Assembly (NCBI GenBank): GCA_964611125.1
Contig: CAZSZO010000010.1
Coordinates: 1 to 64,000, forward strand
DNA: 64,000 nt
Origin: JAEUIX01 sp964611125
GTDB lineage: Bacteria > Planctomycetota > Phycisphaerae > Phycisphaerales > UBA1924
Reading direction: 5' to 3'
The notes beneath the pieces are model-generated. The model was not told the DNA's origin. It searched no databases and worked only from the letters and a program-made list of their open reading frames with translations. The position numbers and the translations under genes were made by a program. This document shows, one piece after another, positions 51,187 through 59,517 of this stretch. Each line of letters starts with the position of its first letter. The first letter of the stretch is position 1.

Positions 51187-51218
51187 TTTCTCCGTCTCTC
51201 CGTTTCTCCGTCTCTCCA
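51187..51218. repeat. Two tandem 16-bp pyrimidine-rich units
   Basis: TTTCTCCGTCTCTCCG (51187-51202) is followed directly by the same unit ending in A (51203-51218), between two leftward genes. On the minus strand it reads as several GGAG/GGAGA cores ahead of the cytochrome gene, but too far from its start (51142) to act as the ribosome site. The rest of 51143-51221 shows no terminator. Confidence 0.75.
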
Positions 51219-51221
51219 TCA

Positions 51222-52190
51222 TCAGAGGGCGAACAGGCGGTCCATCTGGTCGCCGATCTGCTGCAGCCGCTTGCGATCACCGCCGCGGACCTCCGCCGTG
51301 GCCCAGCGGCCGGTGAGGTCGGTGGAATAGCCGATGGCGTCGAGCTCGGCCATCACTTTGGACCACTGGGCGTCGCCCTCGCCGAGTTCGACATCGAAGC
51401 CCTTCCACAGGCCCTCTTTGTCGCGTTTGCTGCGACTGAAGTCCTTGATGTGCAGCTTGACGATCCGCTCGGCGATGAGGCGGATCCACTGGTCGGGGTA
51501 GCCGAAGTTGATGCAGTTGCCGATATCGAAGTGGAAGCCCATCGCAGGGCTGCTGAAGTCGTCGATGTACTGGCCGCATTCCAGCGGGCTCAGCAGGAAG
51601 CCGTTCCAGACGTTCTCGATGCCGATCTTGACGTTGGCCGCCTGGGCCTGCGGGAGGACATCCTTGATCAGCTCCTGCGAGAGGCGATAGGCCTCGTCGT
51701 AGGGTGCGTCGGCGGTCACCACGGCGGGCACGAGGAGGATGCTGGTGACGTCAAGCGTCTTGGCGTCGCTGAGGCACTTGCGGAGGGCGTCCTGGCCACG
51801 GGCCCGCACCTCGGGGGCGGGGTGGTTCAGTGGGTATTTCCAGTGGGCCGAGTCGACCAGCCCGTGCACCTTGATCCCCGTGTCGCCAGAGGCGCGGAGG
51901 ATCTCGTCAGTGGGGATGTCCGATGGGCTGTCCATCTCGACGCCGGCGAAGCCACAGTCGCGGAGGATCTTGAACCGCTCGACCACCGTCGCCCCCTCGC
52001 TGATCATGCCATACATGACGGCCTTGCGCAGCGTGCGCCTGGGCTTGGGTCGGATCGCCGCCGGAGCATCCTGGGGGCTCTGGCGTCGGGGCGCGGGCCG
52101 ACCGGCGCCGGGGGCCGCGACTGCTGCGGACCCGAGACCGGCGGCCGCGGCGGCGCCGAGAAACGTTCGACGAGAGAAGTGAGTGCTCAT
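51222..52190 (-). CDS. Tat-exported sugar phosphate isomerase/epimerase-like TIM barrel
   Basis: A 322-residue member of the xylose-isomerase-like AP-endonuclease-2 superfamily. The Tat signal HFSRRTFLGAAAAAG was used to place the start at 52190; an upstream TTG (52226) is less likely. Metal-binding residues are expected in CGFAGVEMDSPSD (Glu), GIENVWNG (Glu), MGFHFDIGNC (His, Asp) and KLHIKDFSRS (His, Asp), all present. Enzymes like this isomerise or epimerise sugars; export implies a periplasmic substrate. It lies 39 bases downstream of the Gfo/Idh gene, a common pairing in sugar catabolism. Confidence 0.88.
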   Translation of the reverse strand: MSTHFSRRTFLGAAAAAGLGSAAVAAPGAGRPAPRRQSPQDAPAAIRPKPRRTLRKAVMYGMISEGATVVERFKILRDCGFAGVEMDSPSDIPTDEILRASGDTGIKVHGLVDSAHWKYPLNHPAPEVRARGQDALRKCLSDAKTLDVTSILLVPAVVTADAPYDEAYRLSQELIKDVLPQAQAANVKIGIENVWNGFLLSPLECGQYIDDFSSPAMGFHFDIGNCINFGYPDQWIRLIAERIVKLHIKDFSRSKRDKEGLWKGFDVELGEGDAQWSKVMAELDAIGYSTDLTGRWATAEVRGGDRKRLQQIGDQMDRLFAL

Positions 52191-52229
52191 GGTGCTTGTC
52201 CACACTTGGGGCGAGGTTCCGGGCAAGGA

Positions 52230-53594
52230 TCAGGTGAACTTCGTCCGGCCGGGAATGGCCACCTCCGGCGTCGCGAATGGTCCCCACTGGAGGGTTTCAG
52301 GCACGAGCGATTCCTTGGAGTTCATCGCCTGCTCCCAGGTGATGGCCTTGCCGGTGTACGCCCCCATCCGGGCCATCACCGCCAGCAGGGTGCTGTTGGC
52401 GCCCTCGACGCCATTATTCATGGGCTTGCCCGACCGGATCGAGGCGAACAGTTCATTGTGCTCAACCTGGTACATCTCCCCGGCGTCCTCCGGCTTGCCA
52501 ACGCCGGTCCAGATCTCTTCGCCGGCATGGCTCTTGAACGGGAACCGGGCGTTCCAGCTGTCGATCGTGGCCAGGCCCTTGGAGCCGTAGACGTAGTCCT
52601 TGTTGTCGCCCGGGAAGCCGTCGATCTGGCAGCAGGTGTGGTACGCCCGCCGGCCGTCGTCGTACTCATAGATGGCGGAGAAGTGATCGAAGACGTTGCC
52701 ATGCTCGGGGCCGCTGCGGGCCGCGCGGCCGCCCAGGCACGTGACGCGAGTGGGCAGCTTGTCCTGCATCGCCCAGGCCATGCGGTCGATGCTGTGCACC
52801 GCCTGCTCGACGATGTGGTCGCCGGAGATCCAGGTGAAGTGCCACCAGTTGCGCATCTGAAACTCAAGGTCGCTCCACTCGCTCTTGCGGGGCCGCTTGC
52901 CGATGGAGCCGGTGTGATAGTTGGTGTAGACCGTCGCGATTCGGCCCAGGGCGCCCTCGTGTAGCTTGGCGAAGGCCTCGCGCATGCCCGGGTGGAACCG
53001 CCAGCAGAAGCCGACGGTCAGGGCCAGGTTCTTCCGCTTGGCGAGGGCGGCCGACTCCAGCACCGAGCGCACGCCCGGGGCGTCGACCGCGACGGGCTTC
53101 TCAGCGAAGACGTGCTTGCCCGCCTCGATCGCGGCCTTCAGGTGCGCGGGCCGGAAGCAGGGATAGGTGGTCAGGATGACCACATCCACGCCGCTATCGA
53201 TGACCTTCTGATAGGCGTCGAAGCCGATGAATTGGCGCTCCGGAGGGACCTGCAGCCGCTGCGAGGCCTGCTCGCCCAGTTCCTTGCCGATGCCCGACAG
53301 GCTGTCCTGAAGCCGGTCGGCGAAGACGTCGCCCATGGCGACGAGCACGGTGTCGGGGTCGGCCCGCAGCGCCTGGATAGCGGCGCCGCGCCCGCGCCCG
53401 CCACAGCCGATCAGGCCGATCCGCAGGGTGGGGTTCGCCGGCCGGGCCGCATCCCGCATGCCCGCGAGGGACGCCGCGTCGGGCAGGCCCGCCAGCACGG
53501 GCGCCGCGAGCATCGCCGACTTCAGCACCTCGCGGCGTGAGAGCGAACCCGGCTCCGGCAAGCTCAACGGACCTGACGGGGAAGACGTAGTCAC
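52230..53594 (-). CDS. Tat-exported Gfo/Idh/MocA oxidoreductase
   Basis: A 454-residue enzyme with a Tat-like signal (LSRREVLKSAMLAAPVLAG), Rossmann fold RIGLIGCGGRGRGAAI, the catalytic EKP Lys in HVFAEKPVAVDAPG, and the C-terminal GDHIVEQAVHSIDRMAWAM with the active-site His. Distinct from the protein at 32106-33461: here the EQAVHSIDR segment replaces GAHHYDIAQ, indicating another subfamily. Its start overlaps the stop of the upstream FGE-like gene by four bases (53591-53594). With the neighbouring isomerase it suggests oxidation and isomerisation of one sugar in the periplasm. Confidence 0.92.
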   Translation of the reverse strand: MTTSSPSGPLSLPEPGSLSRREVLKSAMLAAPVLAGLPDAASLAGMRDAARPANPTLRIGLIGCGGRGRGAAIQALRADPDTVLVAMGDVFADRLQDSLSGIGKELGEQASQRLQVPPERQFIGFDAYQKVIDSGVDVVILTTYPCFRPAHLKAAIEAGKHVFAEKPVAVDAPGVRSVLESAALAKRKNLALTVGFCWRFHPGMREAFAKLHEGALGRIATVYTNYHTGSIGKRPRKSEWSDLEFQMRNWWHFTWISGDHIVEQAVHSIDRMAWAMQDKLPTRVTCLGGRAARSGPEHGNVFDHFSAIYEYDDGRRAYHTCCQIDGFPGDNKDYVYGSKGLATIDSWNARFPFKSHAGEEIWTGVGKPEDAGEMYQVEHNELFASIRSGKPMNNGVEGANSTLLAVMARMGAYTGKAITWEQAMNSKESLVPETLQWGPFATPEVAIPGRTKFT

Positions 53595-54652
53595 GGTGCG
53601 GGCTCCTTGGGGGTCGGCGTGGGGGCGGGGGCCGGGGTAGAGGTGGGGGCGCCTGCGGGCGGGGTATCAGGCCGGGGCGGGCCTCCGGCGGGACCGGTCG
53701 GGTTGACCGGGGCCTTGGCGGGTTGATCACCATCGGCCTCGCAGACAATCCGGAAGCCCGCGAACGGGCCATCGGAGAGCCACCAGGTGCTCTTTGGCAA
53801 CTGCGGATCGGTGGCGTTCCAGGTGCGGTCCTGGGCGATGCGCGCCTCGACTGTCAGCTTTTCGGGCGGGTCGCGGTAGCTCCCACCCTTGGTGATGGGC
53901 TTGCCGTCGCGCCCGTTCACCCACTCGCGAACGTTGCCGTGCATGTCGAAGAGCCCGAGCGAGCTCGGCTTCTTCTTGCCGACGGGGTGAGGTGTTCCTT
54001 CGCTGTTAGCCGCGAACCACGCGTGTTCACCGAGCGCGGCGGCATCGGATCCGAAGCTGAAGGCGGGCGCCGCCGGGGCGCCCGAGCCGCTCGCGCCAGC
54101 CCCCGCCCCACTGCCCGCACTCCCGCCGCGGCAGGCATGCTCCCACTCATCTTCACTGGCGAGGCGGTACTTGCGCCCGCTCTTGAGCGAGAGCCACTCA
54201 CAAAACCCTGCGGCGGCCCGGTGGGTGAGGCTGATCGCCGCGTACCCCTCGTGGCCGAAGCCCCGATCCGGGGGCAGGTAGGGCTTGCTGGGGCGGGTCT
54301 TGGCATCGGCATCGGAGGGTGGGGCATCCTCCGGTTCGTCGAGCCGGTAGGCGAAGACGTCGAAGGCCTCCCACGTCACCTCGGTGGCGCTCATCCAGAA
54401 GGGCTTGATCTTGCCGTCGGGGCTTCCGGGGATCGGGACCATATCCAGCTTGTACGCGGCGCTGGGGATGTCCTGCTTGAACGGCTTAAGGGCCGGAATT
54501 GGCCCCTGGGGTGCCTGGCCGGGCTCGGTTCGCCCGGCGGCGCCGAGACCGCCTGCAACAAGCACGCACGCCGCAGCAAGCGCGAGCGCACCAAGCCCGA
54601 TCTGCAGGCGACCAGCGCCGTCAACACGGAGCGCCCTGAGTAAACTGGACAC
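53591..54652 (-). CDS. Formylglycine-generating-enzyme/SUMF1-like protein, exported
   Basis: A 353-residue protein with an N-terminal signal (LQIGLGALALAAACVLVAGG) and an FGE-sulfatase domain: FWMSATEVTWEAFDVFA, YRLASEDEWEHACRGG, GNVREWVNG, GGSYRD and FAGFRIVCE. True FGEs oxidise the sulfatase Cys with two active-site cysteines near the C-terminus; that Cys arrangement is not seen, and no sulfatase gene is nearby, so this is probably a noncatalytic or differently acting member. GTG 54652 has GGGAG upstream; ATG 54676 is possible but would overlap the divergent apbE start. The C-terminal 50 residues are Pro/Thr/Ala repeats. Confidence 0.82.
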   Translation of the reverse strand: MSSLLRALRVDGAGRLQIGLGALALAAACVLVAGGLGAAGRTEPGQAPQGPIPALKPFKQDIPSAAYKLDMVPIPGSPDGKIKPFWMSATEVTWEAFDVFAYRLDEPEDAPPSDADAKTRPSKPYLPPDRGFGHEGYAAISLTHRAAAGFCEWLSLKSGRKYRLASEDEWEHACRGGSAGSGAGAGASGSGAPAAPAFSFGSDAAALGEHAWFAANSEGTPHPVGKKKPSSLGLFDMHGNVREWVNGRDGKPITKGGSYRDPPEKLTVEARIAQDRTWNATDPQLPKSTWWLSDGPFAGFRIVCEADGDQPAKAPVNPTGPAGGPPRPDTPPAGAPTSTPAPAPTPTPKEPAP

Positions 54653-54674
54653 CGTGAGTGCTCCCGCGCTGCGC

Positions 54675-55808
54675 ATGCTCGATGTCCTGATGGCTGTCCG
54701 GCTCGTCGTTCTGCTGGGCGCGTTGTTGGGCGCGCTGTTGGGCGGCGCCATGCTGGCCGCCTGCGCATCGAGCCCGCCCGCCCCCGAGCGACGTTTGGAG
54801 TTTACTCGACTCTGCATGGGCGTGCAAACCCGGGTTGTGCTTTACGCCGCGGATGCCGCCGCCGGCGAGGCCGCCGCCGCCCTGGCCTTCGCCCGGATCG
54901 GCCAGATCGAGGCCGTGATGAGCGACTACCGGCCCGCCAGCGACCTCTCGCGCGTGAACGCCTCGGCGGGCGGTGCAGGCGAACCGCTGCGCGTTGATCC
55001 GGAACTGGTCGAGATCCTCGCCACCGCGGCACGCGTCTCCGAAGCTGGCGATGGCGCCTTTGATGTCACCGTCGGCCCCGCGGTGCGGAGCTGGCGGCGG
55101 GCTCGTCAGGAGCGGCGGCTGCCGAGTGAAAACGCCGTTCGGGAGGTTCGCTCGCTGATCGATTGGCGCGCGGTGGAGGTCGATCCGCAAGCCTCGACGG
55201 TGCGGCTCGCTCGGGCGGGCATGGCCCTGGACCTGGGCGGTATCGCCAAGGGGTACGCCGCGGAGCGGGCGGTGCGGGAACTGGCCAGGCTGGGCTTTCC
55301 TCGCTGCCTGGTGGCCCTGTCGGGCGATGTCGTGGCTGGGGATCCGCCGCCGCGCGAGTCGGGGGGCGGGCGGGGGGGAGGGGGCCGGCAGGCGCCAGGC
55401 GGCTGGCGGATCGCCCTGGCCGGGGAGGCCGGCTCGCCCCGTCCTGAGCCGACGCTGCTGGTGCTCCGCAATCGCGCCCTGTCGACTTCCGGCGACGAAC
55501 GTCAGTTTGTTGAGATCGACGGTGTCCGCTACGCCCACATCATCGATCCCCGGACCGGGCTGGGCTCCTCCCGCCGCCGCAGCGCGACCGTCATCGCCCC
55601 GACGGGCGAACTCGCCGACAGCCTCGCCAAGCTGGCCTTCCTGCTCGATGGCCCCGCGGCGGAGTCCGCTCTGGCGCGGTTTCCCGGAGTTTCGGCCATC
55701 ATCGATGATCACGGCGAACACGGTGACCACGGCGAACACGGTGACCACACCGGCCGGACGCTCATTGGCCCAAGCGGCATCCCCTGGGCGCCCGCCCCGG
55801 CGCCGTGA
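54675..55808 (+). CDS. apbE: FAD:protein FMN transferase ApbE, lipoprotein
   Basis: A 377-residue flavin transferase that attaches FMN to Thr of target proteins such as Nqr/Rnf subunits outside the membrane. The signal ends in the lipobox LAAC. Family motifs: RIGQIEAVMSDYRPASDLSRVN, LDLGGIAKGYAAERAV (FAD binding), HIIDPRTG, and a C-terminal ADSLAKLAFLL. Two insertions are odd: a Gly/Arg-rich loop before GWRIALAGE and a His/Asp/Glu run (DDHGEHGDHGEHGDH) at about 345-360 encoded by a perfect tandem repeat. Possible starts are GTG 54654, ATG 54675 and ATG 54690. No Nqr or Rnf genes are here, so its clients are elsewhere. Confidence 0.93.
   Translation: MLDVLMAVRLVVLLGALLGALLGGAMLAACASSPPAPERRLEFTRLCMGVQTRVVLYAADAAAGEAAAALAFARIGQIEAVMSDYRPASDLSRVNASAGGAGEPLRVDPELVEILATAARVSEAGDGAFDVTVGPAVRSWRRARQERRLPSENAVREVRSLIDWRAVEVDPQASTVRLARAGMALDLGGIAKGYAAERAVRELARLGFPRCLVALSGDVVAGDPPPRESGGGRGGGGRQAPGGWRIALAGEAGSPRPEPTLLVLRNRALSTSGDERQFVEIDGVRYAHIIDPRTGLGSSRRRSATVIAPTGELADSLAKLAFLLDGPAAESALARFPGVSAIIDDHGEHGDHGEHGDHTGRTLIGPSGIPWAPAPAP
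55711..55746 (+). repeat. In-frame 18-bp tandem duplication in apbE
   Basis: CACGGCGAACACGGTGAC occurs twice without a gap (55711-55728 and 55729-55746) followed by CAC, encoding HGEHGD twice. The copies are identical, which suggests a recent duplication by slippage. Confidence 0.9.
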
Positions 55809-55872
55809 GTACCAGGGTGGCTACGTGGGGGCGGCCGCTTGCGGGCCGGGCGCGGACTTGTACACTGGCTCG

Positions 55873-57156
55873 ATGAGCACCCCAGCCGCCCCCGATGCCC
55901 TTTCGCACCACGCCGCGCCGCCGCCCGCCTTCGTGGGCGTCCGCCTGTCGATCATGATGTTCCTGGAGTTCTTCGTCTGGGGCGCCTGGTACGTCTCGAT
56001 GACGGGGTTCATCAACAAGTCGGGCATGGCGGGGGTCACGGCCGCGGCGTATACCGTCGGCCCGCTGGCGGCGATCATCTCGCCGTTCTTCCTGGGCTTG
56101 ATCGCCGACCGGTTCTTCGCGACCCAGCGGGTGCTCGGGGTGATGCACCTGCTGGGCGGGGCGTGCCTGATCGCGGCGCCCATGGCGGCCCGGGCCTTCG
56201 ACCCCAAGACCGAGAGCGCGTTCCTCCATCCGTTCATCCTGCTGCTGCTGCTGCACATGCTCTGCTACATGCCCACGCTCGGGCTCACAGGCAGCGTCTC
56301 GTTTCACCACCTGCGGTCGAGCGAGAAGGGCTTCCCCTTCGTGCGCGTCTTCGGCACCATCGGCTGGATCGCCGGGAACCTCATCGTGAGCCAGCTCCCG
56401 GGCAAGGACGCCTCGGCGCTGCAGTTCCAGGTCGCCGGGGGCGCGGCCCTGCTCCTGGGCCTATTCGCCTTCACGCTCCCGAGCACCCCGCCGCCGCTGC
56501 GGGGTAAGTCGGTCACGCTCGGGCAGATCATGGGGCTCGACGCGCTGGTGCTCTTCCGCGACCGGGCTTACCTGGTGTTCATCGTCTGCTCCTGCCTTCT
56601 GTGCATCCCCCTGGCCAGCTACTACGCCAGCGCCCGCAACTACGTGGAGTGGTCCGGGGCGCTCGTGAACGGCTCGGCGACGTTCACCATGTCCTTCGGC
56701 CAGATGTCCGAGATCCTGTTCATGCTCGCGATTCCGTTCTTTTTCGCGCGCCTGGGCGTCAAGTGGATGCTCGTCGCCGGCATGGCCGCCTGGGTCGTGC
56801 GCTACGGCCTGTTCGCCGGGGCGGCCGGCGACAAGGTCATGCCCATGATCCTGATGGGCGTGCTGCTGCACGGCATCTGCTACGACTTCTTCTTCGTCAC
56901 CGGCATGATCTACGTTGATCGGGCCGCCCCCCCCACCATCCGCGGCCAGGCCCAGGGCTTCCTGGTGCTCATCACGCAGGGCGTCGGCATGCTCATCGGC
57001 GCCCAAGCCAACGGCTTGCTCATGGGCGTGTTCAACACCGGCACACCCGAGGCCCCGATCATCGACTGGGGAAGCGTGTGGTGGACTCTCGCGGCCGCTT
57101 CAGCGGTGATCACAGGCCTGTTCGCCCTGGCCTTCAACCCCGGCCGCCGCGTGTGA
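55873..57156 (+). CDS. MFS transporter of the nucleoside:H+ symporter type
   Basis: A 427-residue integral membrane protein with about 12 helices. The opening RLSIMMFLEFFVWGAWYVSM and the segment LGLIADRFFATQRVLGVMHLLGG are characteristic of the NupG/XapB-like nucleoside symporters that are frequent in Planctomycetes; FPFVRVFGTIGWIAGN is another family hallmark. All quotes are short excerpts. Expected to import a nucleoside or sugar with protons across the inner membrane. It begins 64 bases after apbE on the same strand. The substrate could be a pyrimidine nucleoside, which would fit the catabolic genes 40 kb away, but this is only a guess. Confidence 0.87.
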   Translation: MSTPAAPDALSHHAAPPPAFVGVRLSIMMFLEFFVWGAWYVSMTGFINKSGMAGVTAAAYTVGPLAAIISPFFLGLIADRFFATQRVLGVMHLLGGACLIAAPMAARAFDPKTESAFLHPFILLLLLHMLCYMPTLGLTGSVSFHHLRSSEKGFPFVRVFGTIGWIAGNLIVSQLPGKDASALQFQVAGGAALLLGLFAFTLPSTPPPLRGKSVTLGQIMGLDALVLFRDRAYLVFIVCSCLLCIPLASYYASARNYVEWSGALVNGSATFTMSFGQMSEILFMLAIPFFFARLGVKWMLVAGMAAWVVRYGLFAGAAGDKVMPMILMGVLLHGICYDFFFVTGMIYVDRAAPPTIRGQAQGFLVLITQGVGMLIGAQANGLLMGVFNTGTPEAPIIDWGSVWWTLAAASAVITGLFALAFNPGRRV

Positions 57157-57204
57157 ACGAGGCCGGGGCCCCGACCACGCCACTCGGCGGCCCCCCCGGC
57201 CGGC

Positions 57205-58254
57205 TCAGACCTTCCGCAGCAGCGTCACCCGCCCGATGGGCACCCACTCAGCCACCAGAATGTCGCCGCTGCGCAGGAAGATCGCCGTGTGCGGGTGGAT
57301 GAACTTCCCGGGAACGAACTGGTCGCGAGGGGCGTCCCGCAGCTTCGAGGGGTGGCCGTCGCCCAGGTGGACGAGCACCTTGTTGTCCTTGTCGAGCAGG
57401 GTGATGACGCTCTCCAGATCCGGGACGAGCATCAGGTCGCCCCGCGTCTTGAAATGGCAGGGCATGCGGACGCCCCCGGTGACGAACTCCTGGTGCTCGC
57501 CCTCCAGGCTCAGGTACTGAATCCGCCGGTTCCCGCGATCGGCGACCGCCAGCCGCGGCGTCCCGGAGCGGGCATCGACCCACAGGCCGTGCGGGCACGA
57601 AACCTGGCCCTGCTCCTTCCCGGGCCCGGCAATGGTCTTGACGTACGCGCCTGCGGCGGTATATCGGTGGATGTACGAAGAGCCGTAGCCGTCGCCCACG
57701 AGCAGGTCGCCATCGGGCAGGAACGCCACGTTGGTCGGGCAATACTGCTCCTTGCCCGGGTACTTGCCCGAGTCCTTGGGGTACTCCGCCCGCCAGACCG
57801 TCTCACCCTTCAGGTCGGTCTTCACAACCATCCGGCGGCTGGTGTCGCAGTGGTACAGAAACTCGCCGGCGGACTCTGAGCGGACATCGAGGCCGTGGGC
57901 GCCGCCCCTGAAGGCGTCGCCCCAGGCGGTCTCGAACCGCCCGGTCCCGTCGAACACCACCACGGCGTCAGGCTTGGTGCTCGAAGCGTTGACCGTGTGG
58001 GCCACGTAGATCCGCCCGGACGAATCCTGGGCCAGGCCGTGCGTGTCGCCCCAGACCAGCCCCTCCGGGGGCTTCAGCCAGTCGTGGATGCACTCGTAGC
58101 GGTGCTCGCCTTGGCCCAGGATCGGGTTGGCGAGGCCGGACTTTGACTCCGTGCGGATAAACGCCGCGTTACAGGCCCGCCCGCCAAGGGCTGCGGCGCC
58201 GACAGCGGCGGCGGCGGTCAGAAAATCACGGCGGGAGACATCCGAGGTGGTCAT
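57205..58254 (-). CDS. Tat-exported NHL-repeat (six-bladed beta-propeller) protein
   Basis: A 349-residue protein with a Tat signal (DVSRRDFLTAAAAVGAAALG) and repeated strands typical of NHL/SMP-30-like propellers: GLAQDSSGRIYVAHTV, NVAFLPDGDLLVGDGYGSS, CPHGLWVDARSGTPRLAVADRGNRRI. The repeats are spaced by about 45-60 residues, enough for six blades. Family members include binding proteins and peptidylglycine-lyase-like enzymes; His and Asp residues at blade tops could bind a metal. It has no enzyme assignment and lies between the MFS and peptidase genes with no overlap. Confidence 0.85.
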   Translation of the reverse strand: MTTSDVSRRDFLTAAAAVGAAALGGRACNAAFIRTESKSGLANPILGQGEHRYECIHDWLKPPEGLVWGDTHGLAQDSSGRIYVAHTVNASSTKPDAVVVFDGTGRFETAWGDAFRGGAHGLDVRSESAGEFLYHCDTSRRMVVKTDLKGETVWRAEYPKDSGKYPGKEQYCPTNVAFLPDGDLLVGDGYGSSYIHRYTAAGAYVKTIAGPGKEQGQVSCPHGLWVDARSGTPRLAVADRGNRRIQYLSLEGEHQEFVTGGVRMPCHFKTRGDLMLVPDLESVITLLDKDNKVLVHLGDGHPSKLRDAPRDQFVPGKFIHPHTAIFLRSGDILVAEWVPIGRVTLLRKV

Positions 58255-58306
58255 GGTTCTGCTCCAGGGGGGGGGCGGGGGGCAGGGCGTTCGGCCGGCG
58301 CCCAGC

Positions 58307-59395
58307 CTACTTGCTCTCAGGGTCCCACATCGCCACGGTCCGCGCGCCGCTGGAATCGGCCGACGCCCGCGGCATGCAGCCGGTGGTGGTCTGCATCACG
58401 ATCTGGCCCTGCCGGTCGATGGCGATCAACCCGCCGTCGTCGACATCAAGCCGCCGCGTGAGCACCGTGTCCACCGCGTCGGTCAGAGGGAGCCGCGCGT
58501 AGCGAACCAGGCTCGACAGCTCGTGCGCTGCGACGTGCCGCATGAACTGCTCGCCAGTCCCCGTACAGCTCACGGCGAGCGTCTCGTTGTTGGCATAAGT
58601 CCCGGCGCCGATGATGGGGCTGTCGCCGATGCGGCCGGGCATCTTGGCGGTCATGCCGCCCGTGCTGGTAGCCGCGGCGAGATCGCCATGGATATCAAGG
58701 GCGACGCAGCCAACGGTGCCGGTAGCGTCGCCTGCATCGGCGATGCCCGACCGGCCCGACCCTTCGGCACGGGGCAGGCCCGGGCTGGGCGGAGGCGGCG
58801 GCAGCCCGAGCTCCTTCATCTTCAGCTCCAGCTGCTCGCGCCGGCGCGGCGTGACAAAGTACCCGGGGTCGACCCGCTCGAGGCTCCACCCCCGGGCCAG
58901 CTCCTCGGCCCCGGCGCCGCTGAAGAACGCATGGGGCGTGTCCTGCATCACCCGCCGGGCCAGCGAGATCGGGTTCTTGACCGTGCGCACGCCGCAGACC
59001 GCGCCGCACTTGAGCGTGCGCCCCTCCATGATCGAGGCGTCGAGCTCCGCGACCCCCTCGCGGGTGAGCACGGCCCCCCGCCCGGCGTTGAAGAGGGGGT
59101 GATCCTCGAGGACGCGCACAGCGGCCTCGACGGCGTCGAGGCTGGCGCCGCCCGAACTCAAGATGGTCTCACCTGCAGCGAGGGCGCTCCCGAGGGCGGC
59201 CCGGTACTCAGCCTTCATGGGCTCGGGCATAGCGGGATCCAGCATGCCGGCGCCGCCGTGGATCGCGATAGCCCAGCGACCCTGCACGCCCGAGACGGCG
59301 ACGGGCCGCGGGAGGGTCGCCTGGGGCGCCGCAGCGCATCCGGCAAGCACGCACGCGGCCAGGCAGAGGAGCGAGGAGAAGACAGGGATCGTCAT
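58307..59395 (-). CDS. Isoaspartyl peptidase/L-asparaginase (Ntn hydrolase), lipoprotein
   Basis: A 362-residue plant-type asparaginase that should self-cleave before a Thr. The signal ends in VLAGC, giving a lipoprotein; ATG 59395 was chosen for this. The alpha part contains WAIAIHGGAG and FNAGRGAVLT; the predicted nucleophile is the Thr in ATGTVGCVALD, followed by DLAAATSTGGMTAKMPGRIGDSPIIGAGTYA and GTGEQFMR, quoted in part. All residues for isoaspartyl-dipeptide or asparagine hydrolysis are present. It is unrelated in fold to the short asparaginase at 31506-32066. The linker before the Thr is Pro-rich, as expected for the cleavage region. Confidence 0.92.
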   Translation of the reverse strand: MTIPVFSSLLCLAACVLAGCAAAPQATLPRPVAVSGVQGRWAIAIHGGAGMLDPAMPEPMKAEYRAALGSALAAGETILSSGGASLDAVEAAVRVLEDHPLFNAGRGAVLTREGVAELDASIMEGRTLKCGAVCGVRTVKNPISLARRVMQDTPHAFFSGAGAEELARGWSLERVDPGYFVTPRRREQLELKMKELGLPPPPPSPGLPRAEGSGRSGIADAGDATGTVGCVALDIHGDLAAATSTGGMTAKMPGRIGDSPIIGAGTYANNETLAVSCTGTGEQFMRHVAAHELSSLVRYARLPLTDAVDTVLTRRLDVDDGGLIAIDRQGQIVMQTTTGCMPRASADSSGARTVAMWDPESK

Positions 59396-59452
59396 CGCCG
59401 CAGCATACCCGAATGGCTCGGGGGGCCCGACGCGGCCGGATGAGAGCAAATT

Positions 59453-59481
59453 CGGGCGGGCCCTTTGAAGGGGCCCGCCCG
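59453..59481 (-). terminator. Strong hairpin after the lectin-like gene
   Basis: Perfect 11-bp stem CGGGCGGGCCC / GGGCCCGCCCG with a 7-base loop, 37 bases past the stop of the leftward lectin-like gene. On the minus strand it is followed by AATTTGC, a short T run only, so it is either a weak intrinsic terminator or an mRNA 3' end stabiliser. The rest of 59396-59517 is empty. Confidence 0.6.
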
Positions 59482-59517
59482 GGACGGATAGCCAAAGAGC
59501 AGGAAGGGGCTACGGAC

